Source of the DNA: Nilaparvata lugens | Taxonomy: Eukaryota > Arthropoda > Insecta > Hemiptera > Delphacidae | Direction: 5' to 3' | DNA length: 64,000 bases | Assembly (NCBI RefSeq): GCF_014356525.2 | Contig: NC_052508.1 | Span: 39,593,113 to 39,657,112 of the forward strand | In this document: positions 21,440 through 34,496 of the stretch, piece after piece | Layout: every line of letters begins with the position of its first letter | Position numbering within the stretch: position 1 is the first letter of the stretch | Notes under the pieces: model-generated | Told to the model about the DNA's origin: nothing | What the model saw: the letters and a program-made list of their open reading frames with translations, nothing else | Databases searched by the model: none | Made by a program: the position numbers and the translations under genes

Positions 21440-23450
21440 TTCTGACCAGGCCGGTAAAATTTTTACGGCCCTAGGGCTGTAAAATAACCTTGAAGTCAGC
21501 TGATTCTGATTTGATGTGAACGTGTTTACAAAATAGTTTATGAAACGGAATCAGTTTATGCTTCTAGAATTGAATAAAGTTTTTGCAATAAGATACTATC
21601 ATTTTATTTGGATGAATGAAATACAAATGAGATATTATAAACTATTCAATTCAATTTTCAGAGTATAATAGAATCTAACCTCAAACCTCCTAGTACAGCG
21701 TTTATCACGGAACATGGTGGATAAACGGAATCATTTTATGCTTCTAGAATTCAATAAAGTATTCTGTAATAATATACTATCATTTTATTTGGATGAATAA
21801 AATACAGATAAGATATATATTATAAACTATTCAAATAATTCGATTTTCAGAGTAGGATAGAACTTCTAACCTAAACTTCCGTTGACATTCAGATTGGCCA
21901 AATTTCAAGTGTGCTAAAACAGCTGATCAAAAACTTTTCATTATTTGTGTTTATCATTCAATAATTAAAACATTTATAATAATATCATCTTATTGTCATT
22001 TGGAAGAATAAAAAGTATAAACTCAACCTCTTACATAATTGAACATAATCTTTTAGGTTATTTAGACAAATCAGAATAAAAAATAAAAATACTTGGACAA
22101 TTTCTTGATATTCAGATTACCTCAGATTTGCTAGAGCTATGACCTTCCACTTTTGCTTTCGGAAGTGCTTATAATAGACAAATATTCTCATATATATATT
22201 GTTTATTTTTCTGTGTGGCGAAAAATAACGTTCTCACCATGGGCAAAAATGTTTTTCCGGCTCTCAATCTTTTCTAGTCCTCGGCCTACGGCCTCGGACT
22301 TGAAAACCGATTTCGAGCCGGAAAAGTCTCATTTTCGGCCCTAGGTGCGAAATATACTATTCCGGCTCTCAATCTTTTCTAGTCCTCGGCCTACGGTCTC
22401 GGACTTGAAAATCGACTTCGAGCCAGAAAAGTCTCATTTTTGGCCCTAGGTGCGAAATATACTATTGTGTTCATGGGATAAATTAATACACTTCTTACAA
22501 ATTTTTACATTTCTAATAAATGCAAAATAATAATTTTTTTTAACTTGGTTTGCAAACACCAAATCCAGTGGATCTAACCGTAGGCATGAAAAAACATATG
22601 ATCAGAACATGATGTACAATGTCGTCTGCTCAGAACCTAACCTCAAATAATATAACCTTAAAAAATGTTCTTAATGATAATAAAGGTTTTAGTGAGTGTT
22701 TCATTTTTAACCATATTTTAGTATTAAATGTGAATTTCCCAGGCCATGAACGCTCAGGCGTATTGCGTCTCACAACCTTTAGGCTTATTTCACTGACTTT
22801 CTCTGACTATTTAGCTCCTTCATCCTATCTCGGAATGACATTCCTGGTATCATATCATGATATTATCACGCATTGAAATGTTGATAACTGGAGAAAATCA
22901 GGGATTAGCTGTACAGAAATATCATTTAGTACGAACTTTGCATACAGCGACTAAAAAACATGGAACAATCATCCCACTGGCATGCGAATGAGAAAATATC
23001 ATTCTATTCCAAACAATGAAATGTAAAAATATTTTCCTGCAACATTTCATTATCCGAAGAGGCAAAAACTTCATCCATTTGTTGCACATTATAGAGAACG
23101 CACTTAATGCGGATGTTCAATAATTTCGAGGTATCAATCATTTATTCCGATACTTCATGGAATAAAAGACCTGGCTTTACAATACCGAAATTTCAGCGAG
23201 CTAATAAAAGAACGGGCTGACGGACAGCTCTGCAAATTTTCCTCTCTCTCGATATTAATGATTGTATTAGAATCCAGCACACATTTCAATCAAACTCATT
23301 ATTTCGAGGCTCGTATTTGATGGAATATTGCTCTGATCATGGAATGAGTCCGGCCGATCACAATACTTCCACTAATGTCATCGATCTCTGATGTTATAAT
23401 GAAATGTGTCTCTTTGTTCAGTTTCCACCGACCACGTCGATTCCAATTAA
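21440..23450 (+). repeat. Segmental tandem duplication, unit 2 (~2.01 kb)
   Basis: Near-identical repeat of 19549-21439, joined directly. The bases TTCTG lie at the start of unit 1, at the junction (21440-21444) and just past the end of unit 2 (23451-23455), i.e. a 5-bp microhomology. It is longer because a 105-bp piece (22257-22361) is itself repeated at 22362-22466. The very high similarity implies a recent event, or an assembly artefact joining two haplotypes. Confidence 0.9.
22257..22466 (+). repeat. 105-bp tandem duplication with a semi-palindromic core
   Basis: Two 105-bp copies begin CCGGCTCTCAATCTTTTCTA at 22257 and 22362; unit 1 has one, at 20351. The core GTCCTCGGCCTACGGCCTCGG is nearly self-complementary, and GGCTC.../...GAGCC flank it. 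The second copy matches the unit 1 copy better than the first does (both read GGTCTCGGACTTGAAAATCG), so the extra copy is probably the first one. Confidence 0.8.
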
Positions 23451-23455
23451 TTCTG

Positions 23456-26400
23456 TCCTGTGCTGTGAAAATGAACAAGTAGCAGCAGGCAGCAGGCAGC
23501 AGCGAGCTGGCCAATGGCAATGGCAATCAGCTGATTGCAGTCGGATCAGTGCTTCACAATCAAATCCCAACAACTTAGACAACAAGCAGCAGTTCTTCTA
23601 CGTTTTAATTCACTTTGACTCATCCAATGTTGATCGCTTGCTGACGGTTACTTCTGTTAGTTTTTTTCTTGTATTATTCTTCCATCCTTTTATCCAGTTC
23701 CACTCGAATGGATAACAAAGGATAGAGACAAAAAATAAGCTTCTTCCACTTCATGAATCTCGATTCTTCCATCGACAGTCTTTGAAATACATGGAGACAC
23801 TGAATAATTGAAAGATAATATGACTTCAACTCTGGTTCCACTTCAATGACCCTTTTTCAAGATTTCCATGGAACTCATAAAGAGTCTAATGGCTAAGATC
23901 TGAATCCAATTTAAATATCATTCTATAGCAAACAATAGAATGCAAAACAATACTAATGAACTCATAGTAATCGCTTTCCGGTGGTTCGGAACCAACCCAA
24001 AACTGAAGGTCCATTCATCTCCCATTATCACCCACCTCATTAACCACGCACAAGCCGAGAGCTCATGTGGGCATCACCTTCAGCAAAAAAAATAGTGCTC
24101 AATCTATTATTTTCATTGTCCCTCTGACAAAGATAGATAGAATAGATTATTCTATTCTTTTAAAGAACGGATCACAAACGTAGGCTGGAGCATTCTGATC
24201 ATAATAAAAAGCATGGGAAGATGCAGTCTATCCTCATAACCTGTCAAAAGTGAGAATTATTACTGGAGTCAACTCTTGTGTGCATCCAATACAACAGGTA
24301 GAATTTTGAATTCTCTGAAGACTTTCGACAATTTCCAATCAAATTACCGAACATTTATTGGAATTCAGGACATACAAGCTAAGTATCAGTCTGCATGCGT
24401 TCCATCACCCTCAACTTTCTTCAACGAAGTTAAAGAGATAGAAACGTGTCTCAATGGTAAAGATAAAGTCCTACAGCGAAAATTGGATAAAGATCTAACT
24501 TTCTTTGTCAAGAATACAAGTTTTCTTGAATAAAACATGACCTGACAAATTTTCTTCATCGTTGCAGAAGTAGGGAATACAACTACTCTTGTTTCTGCTA
24601 AGTTCTTCCTGAAACCAAGTAGGTTGAGCTTATGTTTCAATTGGGATTAGATTCTTTTCAAAGTATATTACTTCTTCTACACAGCAGGTGAGTATGAAAA
24701 AACAAAAAAAAAATAGTAAATACTTTTCGTAAATATTTTCAAGACATTTGAATAGCATTTTCACTACTTTAATTTTCCAAGATTATTCCCAATATATGCT
24801 ATTACTAAAATGTACACTTTTTCCTTGAATTGATTTACAATTTACAAGCTCCTCAAAACTCATAATTCAAGCTGCTTCATTTGATAGCCAATCTCCCTAT
24901 CAAAGTATTATCTTAAAACTAGCGTTCCACCTTTTCAAAGTGTATTTTTATAATTAAAATGGTCTCCAAAACTCACAAGCTATTATCTCCAACTGCAAAA
25001 TCGATTAAGTTTTGATGGATATAAACGTTCTACATTGAGTGTAATTCATGTTGATAGTCGATACTTCTCTTTGCTCTTTATTTTCGTCTACTCCAACCTC
25101 TTATCTTTCATCCACCACGTTCTTTTTCACCTTCTTATTTTACTCTCTTTTCTTCTAGTTCTACGTACATTAAGCTTTCATCTTATCCCAATTTGTTTCA
25201 AGTTTCAAGTTCTATTGTTCACATCAGCAATCAAACATCTCATCAGATACCTATAACTAATAATACAGAATTACAGATTCGATACAGAATCAAATTTGGA
25301 ATCGACACTTCATTTAAAATTCATCAATTTGAATAGTGATGTGTCTTACAGGATATTATAGAAATTTCTGTAATCCCTATCAATAAAAGCGGAACACCTT
25401 CGATATTCACAAGCTCCGAATTCTGAGGAGCTGTAAATGCTAAGTAGGTTGAACTCTGAATAGAATGAGCTCTAATCATAATTCAACCCCATTTCGTCCA
25501 ATGATTCATAAATATTTCATCATTCCACTTTGTAGTTGGTAGTGGCTGAATACAGATGATATTCATATTCTATGCAATATAAAAGGTGTATAACCTGAGT
25601 TATATGCCCAGCGTTTTCGATGGAAATTTGTTGGCATTATTATTGGCGGTGGTGATGGTTTGGGAGCAGACTGCTTCAACAGTTATTGAACGGGATGGAT
25701 TCGATAAAGGGTAGTTATTGTTGGGTGGCGAGCCGTTTAACTTATGAATAGGCAGGTTGAGCGAGTAGGAAATGAAAAGATGTTGTAGGCTGTCACTGCA
25801 TGACAGTTTGGAATCCATCTGACCCATCACAACATGATAAAAGATTGCATCTGTTAGTTGCTTTTCACCTTGCCAATCCTCCAGGTCACACGTTGCTACA
25901 AGTTTACCATGTTTGAAGAGAAGGGACGACAACTCATGCACACAACACACAACATTGAGTGATGTATGTATGAAATTAGCATACTTGGCAGTTCTTTAAG
26001 CCTTTCTATGCACACAGCGGACATCTTATTGTTAGTCTTATCACTGCTGGGCCCTTCCTTCCATGCTACATCCTTCCATCACACCCTTTCCCTACATAGC
26101 TTCCTACATCACTCCTCGCCTCCCGCCACCCACCTCACACACGTAACCTCGCGTGTTCAGCCGTCAAATATGGCTTTACTGAAATTCAAATTAGACTTTC
26201 TGTGAACTTGATCTTGTCACATTGTTTTCTGCGTAGTAATTAGAAGAAGTGATGGCAACACCTTTTGCATGGAATGACATGCTGGGGTTACCAGGCCTTT
26301 TTTTATGTGGTGTTTTGTAACTCTCCTTGTCTTTCTTGGTTAAAATTAAAATAAACAAACGGCAAATCTCTCTTTTCGCTCCTTTTGCTTTTCTATAAAG

Positions 26401-26500
26401 GAAGAATGGGAAATGAATACTCTATAAAGAAGAATAACATTTGTGATTATAAGTTTTCAAAGTTCATTCTGCAGTTTCATAAAGAAATGTTACCATAATT
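23456..26500. other. No supported gene; weak frames only
   Basis: A CAG/GGCAGC-rich patch lies at 23478-23530. A plus frame at 24276-24533 (85 codons) and a minus frame at 25600-25950 (116 codons) have fairly protein-like composition but no motif, convincing splice site or repeat to back them. C/T-rich tracts (25050-25200, 26040-26150) create long frames by composition. Confidence 0.4.
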
Positions 26501-26519
26501 CAAAGTGTACAAGAGTAAT

Positions 26520-26615
26520 AAGCAACGTAACCTACTTTTTAGACAAACTTCTATCAAAATTCGGAAAGGGAAAAGTTTTGGGCTGAGCCTGTTGGTCATA
26601 TATTTGATTTGTTTA
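26520..26615. repeat. Short dispersed repeat, partner of 5540
   Basis: GTAACCTACTTTTTAGAC, AAAATTCGGAAAGGGAAAAG and GTTTTGGGCTGAGCC follow the same order as near 5540-5640. Diverged copy of an unnamed repeat. Confidence 0.4.
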
Positions 26616-29600
26616 TTATGGAATGTGAATGTGAATAAATACTATTTGAAAATTGGAGCAGCTAATTCCAATTCGATGTTGAAAGACGAGACATTTCTCT
26701 TGACAATTTGATACTGTGATGATTCAAGCTCCTACTCATAACATCCAATTGATAACAATCTCTTTTTCATTTCCAGGTAAGTTCAACAGATTTCACATTC
26801 CGCCAGTATCCAGGTTATAAGGTATTAATTTATAATAATTATTCAATTTGTGTTTATGATAAAAAAGTATACACTATTCAGAATGGTATCAGGGGATGAT
26901 TGTAGCTTTAAATAGAGCTATTATAGCTTTATAGAGCTTCAAGAGCCTTATCATAGCTCTAGATTAATTCTAAAACGCAGTTGTCAGTCAGATTTGAAAA
27001 CTGTAAATAGGCATGTGAACCTGTCCACCAAAAGATGTCTATCAGCGAATTACTACCTGGATTATCAGTCCAGCATCTCTACATTGTACTCTAAATGAAT
27101 GTAGAATTTATAAAAAAACTTGGGAGGCGTTTTTTGTTGGGGAGTCCCTCACAGGAAGAAATTATCTATGGTCTTTGCAGAGAATGTTAAGAAGAGTGTC
27201 CTTGGTTTCAAAAGAGTTTATTTCAATTAACATTATTATGGAAATATATACATACATATAGAAATTATATTTCCATGACAATTTGGAAGTATAAAGTATT
27301 CTTTTAACCAATACTCAGGGATAATTTGCTGAACTAGATACTTTTAAGCTGCAGGCCGAAGCTGAACGTGGGCCATACTTTCCAAAAATTATTGCAATAA
27401 CTCATGAAAGCAGCCAACTAATAGAGTGGTACCTGTAAGCTGTAGCTTGCGAGAACTAATCCACCTATTTATGTGGGTAATTCTTCTTTGAAATTGTACG
27501 CGATTTCCTTTTTACTTGCCTAGAGTGTATCAAGGCGGAACCGTATATTAAATGAGGTGAGAAATTCGGTTATATATCTCCTCCCATAAAGGTTATTGGG
27601 TTACTACCTCTCTCATATACCTTCCTGCCGGGGTAACATCGCTTTCTCTTCTTCTTTGAGCGTCCAAGAAATCTTTTCTTCTCACTTTTCAGATGTACTC
27701 TTTCGTCGGAAGGGATTTCATATAGAAATACGAAGATGATCTCTTATATCATCCTTCTCTCTTCTCTATCCTCAAGTTCTTTCACTCTCTTTTCCACTCT
27801 TTTTGTCCAACAATTCTCACGCTTTCTATCTCTCCCTCCTCCTTTCCATACTTCTTTCCTATTTTCCACCCCTCCCGGATTCCTCTCTTCCCGTACTTTT
27901 TATCAATTTGTGTTATCTCTCTCAGTTCCCCCACTTTCATTCTTCAATAGCAAGAGCAATTCGATCTGCTCCGTAGTGAAGGAGTGCGCCACAACGTGGC
28001 CACTTTACTCATCTCCTTTTCCTCCAATTCATTGCGGATCTGACTTTGCGAAATTTGCACGGCAATCTATGCGATGCGGACGTCGCATCAACGATCCATC
28101 GCATCGCATCGCATTGCTCACAGTTCTGTAACAAGTTTCAAAGTTTTACGAGTTTTACATCTCACTTCCGAACCAATTCGAATCTATCGACTTATTGAGC
28201 TTCCTCGTTCATCAGACTTCTTGTTTCTGACATTGAAGAGTATGAGAACTACTTGGTTGAGCCCAGATCAGACTAAATCCGGTTTACACTGGAACAGAGA
28301 TTTCTCATGCATGTCGTCAAATGAGATCCAAGAAAAAAATGAGATTTTTTCAAGTGGTATAGAGAAGCTTGGAAAATGTATAACTGGGATAAAGATAACT
28401 AATAATAATTGGTCGCAATTATTAATGATTCCAAGCTTATGAAAAATTATCTTTCCATAAGAATTATTTTGTTCTAATGACGGGAAGTCCATGATTTTTA
28501 TCGATGTTTGCTACTTTGATAAATGTTGATTGAAATTGATTTTAACACTAATTCTTCATGAATTACAATAGAAAAAATCGAGCTAAAATAGTGCACTATG
28601 GATGTACAGGAGTAGATAGAGGTGGAAGATATTCAGAAGTCATCCAACCAATTTCCATTCAGTACAAATAAATACTTGTGTTATCACATCTACGCAGATG
28701 CGTATTCGTTTACCGAACTCCAATTCTCGAGCTATAATATTGCAATTGCGAAATCCACACACTATCCATATAATAGATGGGAAATTGTTAATTCAATATT
28801 GAAGTATTGAAAGTTTATGAGGAGTTGGGTAAGAATTTCCAATAATAAGGAGTCAGCTAAGGCTCTAACCTCTAAATGATAGGGAAATGCCTTCTATCAA
28901 CGAAATAATTGTAATATCTCGTTTCCAATGAATAATTCAGTATAGTACCTTTAGAAAACCTCGATTCCATGAAAATGATTCATTAAAACACGTTTTCTCC
29001 TTTCTATGAGAGTTCAATTTACAAATATCGAATCCTAAACTTAGGATGAACTCACTATTAAGATACTGATGCTAACACATTGTCGAGGCCACATCCACAT
29101 GCCCTAAAGCTGTTACGTCTAGAAGGTAACTTAATATTTCGACTGCAACTAATTTATATAGATCGTGAATAATGATAATAAAGGAAAGAAATAATTGAAC
29201 AGTTAAGGAACAGGATCGCTTCCATCTAAACGAACATGAGGGTATCGGTGGATAACGTTGCTATATTCACAGTTAATTAGTGAAGGATTATTCGTGGTAT
29301 AATGAGTTCAGCTCATTAACCTTATTTTATTAGCTTGTGAACTTGCAGTCGTCGACTTGAGGCCTGCAGGCCTTTTAACAACGTTTCAGTTACCTACTGG
29401 CGTGCCTATCTTTAACCACCATCCTTGCCTTCACTCCCCAATTCCCTTTCAATCTTCAATCACCCTCTTTCACCCACTAATTGAGAAAGCTTATCTTGCT
29501 ATTCACCCTTTTCCCAGTTCCTCCGTCATTTTCAGCCACCTCGCTCTGCCGTGCAAAAGACCGACGTCATACGTGGGTTACTTGACGGAAGACTGAATAA

Positions 29601-29795
29601 ATCTTGCCTGATTCATGATAGACCTAGTCACAACCCACCGTTTAGAAGACTATAGCCCACCATGAGTCATGATGAGCATGACATGACTAATAAATAAAAG
29701 TAAAAACCAGACATCATTATACCTGTGAATAAATTGAATGACACCAGAATATTTCATTATTCACTATAAAATTATTGATTCCTACTTTCACAATT
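26616..29795. other. No supported gene
   Basis: A strongly pyrimidine-rich tract at about 27740-27960 produces the open frame 27736-28131 (S/F/L/P rich), judged an artefact of composition. A GATGCG/CGCATC hairpin-prone patch lies at 28072-28118. Other frames lack any recognisable domain. Confidence 0.4.
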
Positions 29796-30880
29796 ACTTT
29801 CCTTGCCCTATTACCATAGGTAACGAAAGTATTGCTTTCCAAAAAAATTAAGGTACCCAAATTTCATGTTTTCTATACTTTTCAAGGTCCCCTGAGTCCA
29901 AAAAATGATTTTTGGGTGTTGGTCTGTGTGTGTGGGTGTGTGTGTGTCTGTGATAACGATAAATCCATTCCTAACCAACCGATTGACTTGAAATTTTAAA
30001 CTTAAGGTCCTCATACCATGAAGATCCAACAATAAGAAATTCAATAAAATTCAATTCAAGATGGCGGAAAAAATGGCGGATAATTACTAAAAAACCATGT
30101 TTTGCTCGAAAACGGCTCTAACGATTTTCTTCAAATTTATACCATGGATAGCTATTTATAATCCCTATCAACTGACACAAGTCTCATTTCTAGGAAAATT
30201 GCAGGAGCTCCGTAATATTCTTGAGAAAAATGGTGGACAATCACTAAAAAACCATGTTTTTCACGGTTTTCTCAAAAACGGCTTTAACGATTCTCTTCAA
30301 ATTTATACCATGGATAGCTATTCATAAGTCCTATCGACTGACATGAGTCTCATTTCTGGAAAAATTGCAGGAGCTCCATGATATTCTTGAGAAAAATGGC
30401 GGATAATTACTAAAAAACCATGTTTTCACGATTTTCTCAAAAATGACTTGACCGATTTTTTTCAAATTCATACCCTGTATAGTTATTTATCAGCTCTATT
30501 AACTGGCATGAGTCTCCTTTCTGGAAACTAATGGGGGGTCCACCCCATCCTTGAAAATTGGACTTTGTAACCTCCTTCTCGTGCATGAGGAAGGTAGGTA
30601 GAGCAGTTCAAAAAGAACACATAGTCGAGATATTTCATCTGTAGAACAGCTGTTTTGACGACTTTTAAAGAATATCATAGAATTTCACAATTTACACAAA
30701 GGAAAAAGTACTCTAAAAACAATTATATATACACAAATACAGTAGTCTGATCGTAGTTTCAAATATGTTGCTGCCAATCGTCATTATGTTATTCCCCTAA
30801 ATTATCCTCCTTTAAGAATGGGGCTTACTGTTCAATGAGCAAGGAAAATTGTGTGAGTGCGCCACACCAGATTTTTTTTT
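29796..30880 (+). repeat. 1.1-kb interspersed repeat, copy 2
   Basis: Begins ACTTTCCTTGCCCTATTACC and ends GGAAAATTGTGTGAGTGCGC then CCAGATTTTTTTTT. It follows copy 1 (9285-10414) throughout in the same orientation. Three AAAATGG-GGA-AAT subrepeats lie near 30069, 30227 and 30392. It lacks about 50 bases found in copy 1 near 10080-10135. Confidence 0.8.
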
Positions 30881-31843
30881 CTGTGAACGTCGGATCAAAG
30901 TATGAGTACATGAACCATCATAATAGAAACTATATTGGCTCATTCAAATACCATATGAACAGGTATTTTTTAATAACATTGTAGACAATATGAGTCGGAT
31001 AAGGATTAAACTCTAGACTCTATAATATTAAATTCATATCAAACAATTTTACTAGTCGATTTATAACATGTTAACAATTGATGTTCTTTCAAATTCCATG
31101 TTGTCATCTTATAATGATAGCATTCAGCTCGAGCTTCGAAATCTAGCTAATAGCTAACTCCTGGTTTATTTGTTATCTCGAGTTTATTTGTCATCTCAAG
31201 TTATCTCAAGCTATCATTTAAATTATTATCCATCAGTTATCATTTTATAGTTATCATTCAAATTACTAATTAGGCTCATTCGTGGTCATTCAATAGATTC
31301 TGTAAAGAGATAATGCTGATATTTTCGGAAGCAGATTCACATTAAATCTTAATAATTTGGCAGAATCACTCAATAGACATTATCCGTGAAGTGATGCACT
31401 TTTTCTGGAAATTATTATCAGATGATGAACATCGTGCATCAATATAAATTTATATAATTGGAATAAATAGGCGCTTCATATACTTATCAATTTCACTTAG
31501 ATAGAAATAACTATCTGCTATGTTGTAATAATATTGAGCTAAATGACATGAGCATGATCATGCTGTGATTAATGATGTGATATTCCTTTGAAATCGTCAA
31601 CTGATGTATCGGACGCATTGAATTCATAGAATGAGCTGAGCTGCAACCATGTCCCCGTCACCCGAGTAACAGTGTTTCAAGTTGACACATTTGAAAACTA
31701 GAAATTCTAGAATACCAAATAAGCAAAAGACCAAAGACGACTGCAGAGAATAGAATATGACACCATAGCATGCATCATCTATTATTAAAATGAAACTGTT
31801 GTTCTTAAAATGGAGGTTATTCGAGCTAGTTTTGAAAGTTAAG
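30881..31843. other. No supported gene
   Basis: AT-rich; a low-complexity TTATC/ATCTC-rich patch at 31150-31260. Nothing else recognised. Confidence 0.4.
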
Positions 31844-32090
31844 CCAGCTCCAGACATGCATCATTCGGCGAACACCGAGCAGCGACTCGCCGAATCGCTA
31901 GTAGTGTGGATGGATGTTTGTCTATTCAGCAAGCAGCGAAAATTCGTGCTCGTTGTTTCAGCCGGCTCCAGACATGCGGCATTCGGCGAACACCTAGCAT
32001 ATTCACCAAATCAAGAGTAGTGTGGATGGATGTTTGGTTTTCGGCAAGCAGTGAACATTCGTGCTCGTTGTTTTCCCGGTCGATGTGGGA
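31844..32090 (+). repeat. ~120-bp tandem repeat starting GCC-GCTCCAGACATG
   Basis: Two diverged copies start GCCAGCTCCAGACATGCATC (31844) and GCCGGCTCCAGACATGCGGC (31964). Both continue ATTCGGCGAACACC, AGTAGTGTGGATGGATGTTT, GCAAGCAG-GAA-ATTCGTG and CTCGTTGTTT. A related sequence in the opposite orientation lies at 43110-43250, next to the 5' end of the third LINE. The repeat is GC-richer than its surroundings and could be a MITE or satellite fragment. Confidence 0.65.
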
Positions 32091-32593
32091 CTTTTGAACA
32101 CATCAAAATGGACGAATGTTCATGTGAAATGTACATACCATTTTATGTTAATATAGAACTATAATCTAGAGATACTACCTCTCCGAAACAGATGGTGAAA
32201 AATTGGTAACTAAATTAATACCCAGTCCAATTTTGTAAGGTTGGCATTAAGTTGGCATTAAGAAGAAGGTTTCTAAACAAGATTTGAGTTCTTTGTTATC
32301 ATGGGCGTACAAGGAAAATGCACTGAGTGCAATTTCTCCAAACTTTGATTTCCCATTAATTCTATAAACTATGAATATTGAATCATATCAAATCAAATAA
32401 TCAATTATCAAACAAATGAAAAATATTTCATTTCTTGCAGTATGATATTATTTTGTGAAGAATCACTATATAAGGAAATTATTATTGATGTTAGAAATTA
32501 GAATTTGATCTCCTGAGAAATTTACTTTCATGGATTTACTGGTTTCTCCTTGTATGCCCAAGTATGTTGGTACCAAGTTGAAGAACTTAATAT

Positions 32594-32830
32594 CTACTTT
32601 ATATTATAATAAAGAAAAAGACTGGCTTATACACGTACGGGATAGGAAAATTATGTTTCATGCATTATCACGCCTAAACTACTGGACTGAAATTAACTTG
32701 AAATTTTGCATATAAAATTAACCGAAGATGGTTTTAGGCCTACTTCTAGCTCTTCAAGATTCTACTCGCTCATGTTTTTAATTAGTCAACTTTTAAAATA
32801 GACCCTTGCTGAGCACGGGTTACCTGCTAG
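32594..32830 (+). mobile_element. Short non-autonomous Helitron (~237 bp)
   Basis: Starts TCTACTTTATATTATAATAA after an A at 32593. It ends with a hairpin (CCCTTGC TGA GCACGGG, about 32804-32820, six of seven pairs) a few bases before CTAG, followed by T at 32831. This fits A|TC...hairpin...CTRR|T, the Helitron signature, with no target-site duplication. The internal part (GCCTAAACTACTGGACTGAA, AACTTGAAATTTTGCATATA) resembles non-autonomous Helitrons of insects as I remember them. It codes for nothing and would depend on a Rep/helicase made elsewhere. Confidence 0.7.
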
Positions 32831-33033
32831 TTAATGAATAATTCAAAACTTGATGAAAATCAATTTTAAATTTGGATAGATTGATAGTAAAACTTTCGTA
32901 AAAACATGAAACAAAATTTAAATTCACAAAATAAAGAATGAAACTACTTAATTTTTGAGCTCGAAAATATCACGTTCAACTTAGCCACAGAATAGGTACC
33001 TTAGCTACATAACAGCTGTTTCATGTTGACAGT

Positions 33034-34007
33034 AATTCAATTCAATTCAATTCAATTCAAAAAAACTCTTTATTCCTCATAGAAAACAAAACAATATAAT
33101 TTACAATCTGCTGTCAGTTCTACATACTCTTACAAGAACTCATGCATAAGAATAATATTTTGTACAATAAAAAACACCAAAAATTAAAATTAAATCAAAT
33201 AGAAAGTGGTTCTCAGAAAATACACAACCTAGTATTTTATCATGATTGAGATTCATAACTTATCAGGGAAGAGTCGTGAACCGACAGTGCTTTAATTCAG
33301 GAATGATCTTTACATGGACCTGAGGTCTGTGTGTGAAGACTAGTTCTTCGGATTGCCAATACGTTTGGAAGATTCCGAGGAATGATTCAGATTTTTGTGA
33401 ACATTCACGTTAATAAGGATTGACTCTTTTTAAATGGATAATATGGTAAATTGATAATATTATACTAGATATTACAAAAACAACAGTTACAATAATCTGT
33501 TGGTGATTGTGTTTAATAGCACTATGTCATAGGGTATTGGTACGCAGACCTGTTGTCTGGATGACGATGACTATTTGACTAATCCACAAGAAACTGGCGC
33601 GGGCCATAACAGATTGACCAATTTGAGATATTGTAATGGTCTCAAGTTGTAGAATAATAATAATAATGAAGGGTTAGTTTAATGTTAAAAATGAATAATT
33701 AAAAAGAAAAAAATATATGTAGTAAAATGTGAAAAATATAATGTAAAAAATTAATAAATTTATAAACCACGTAGATTTGGAGGATGAGCCAGAGGGTGTC
33801 CCCAGAACCATGCGCGGGCTCTCATTCAGGTTAAAAAAAAATTGAAGAAAATTTATCAGAGCGCGAATATATTACAATTAGCTAGATATATATTGAAAAT
33901 AAGATTAATAGATATTGAAAAAATAATGTCAATGAGATAAATTAATTCCAGGTTTCAATTATTTTTATGTTCAGTTCGGTTACCTATATGCCGACATTAT
34001 TAGTCCT
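33034..34007 (-). other. LINE 1: 3' untranslated region and (AATTC)n tail
   Basis: No coding. A GC-richer patch near 33775-33830 (GAGGATGAGCCAGAGGGTGT) lies in an AT-rich 3' region. The tail is AATTC in five or so tandem copies at 33034-33060, next to CTCTTTATTCCTC (an AATAAAG on the coding strand). Confidence 0.6.
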
Positions 34008-34496
34008 TCAGAGTTCTCTGACCCTATATTTGATAGCAACAGGCGTGTTTTCTTCTTGAATGTACCTGAGAGACTCAAATAGGTTCCAACTGGTAAAGTT
34101 GCTACTTATGTTTCTATAGAGAATTTCAGAAATATATGAAGGATTGGTTGTGGAATAGGACTTATAGAGATGGGAAGATAAAATTTGGATGTTTTGTGAA
34201 TAGCGAGTATTATGTTGATGTGTGATTGTGGAGGAAATAGTGTTTTGATTTTTATATATATGAGTAAGGAGTGTTTTTATGAATAGTTGCCTAATTGTAA
34301 GAATAGCTGTTTCCTGAAAAAGTGCAATAGATGGGTGAAGTCTAGGTTTCTTAAAAGCTGTTTTAATGATTTCTCTTTGGACCACTGCGAGGGGTTCAAG
34401 CACTGTTTTAAAGGCTCCCCCCCCCCCAAGCAATGATGCTAAAGGAGAGGAGAGACTAAATATAAGCATAGTAGGCCATTTTGATTTCGATCTCAT
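34008..34496 (-). pseudogene. LINE 1: C-terminal part of ORF2
   Basis: This frame continues the RT connection region after a frameshift: a Gly-rich SLLGGGGAFKTVLEPLAVVQ, then QREIIKTAFKKPRLHPSIAL. This is the usual 'all the tested phrases are QK..I' C-terminal block, seen in LINE 2 as LITLQKSMICLI. A C-rich run of about 12 bases near 34418-34429 codes the extra glycines and is a likely site of slippage. The frame ends with VAIKYRVREL at the TGA/TAG side near 34008. Belongs with 34456-35607. Confidence 0.7.

Noticed and set aside
22619..22876. 85-codon ORF in duplication unit 2
   Set aside because: The near-identical unit 1 carries an indel that breaks the frame, so it is not conserved as coding even between recent copies.
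25600..25950. 116-codon minus-strand ORF
   Set aside because: It has no in-frame early ATG, recognisable domain or convincing splice site. Noted in the gap entry only.
27736..28131. 131-codon plus-strand ORF
   Set aside because: It follows a pyrimidine-rich tract and the product is nearly all S, F, L and P. This is a composition artefact.
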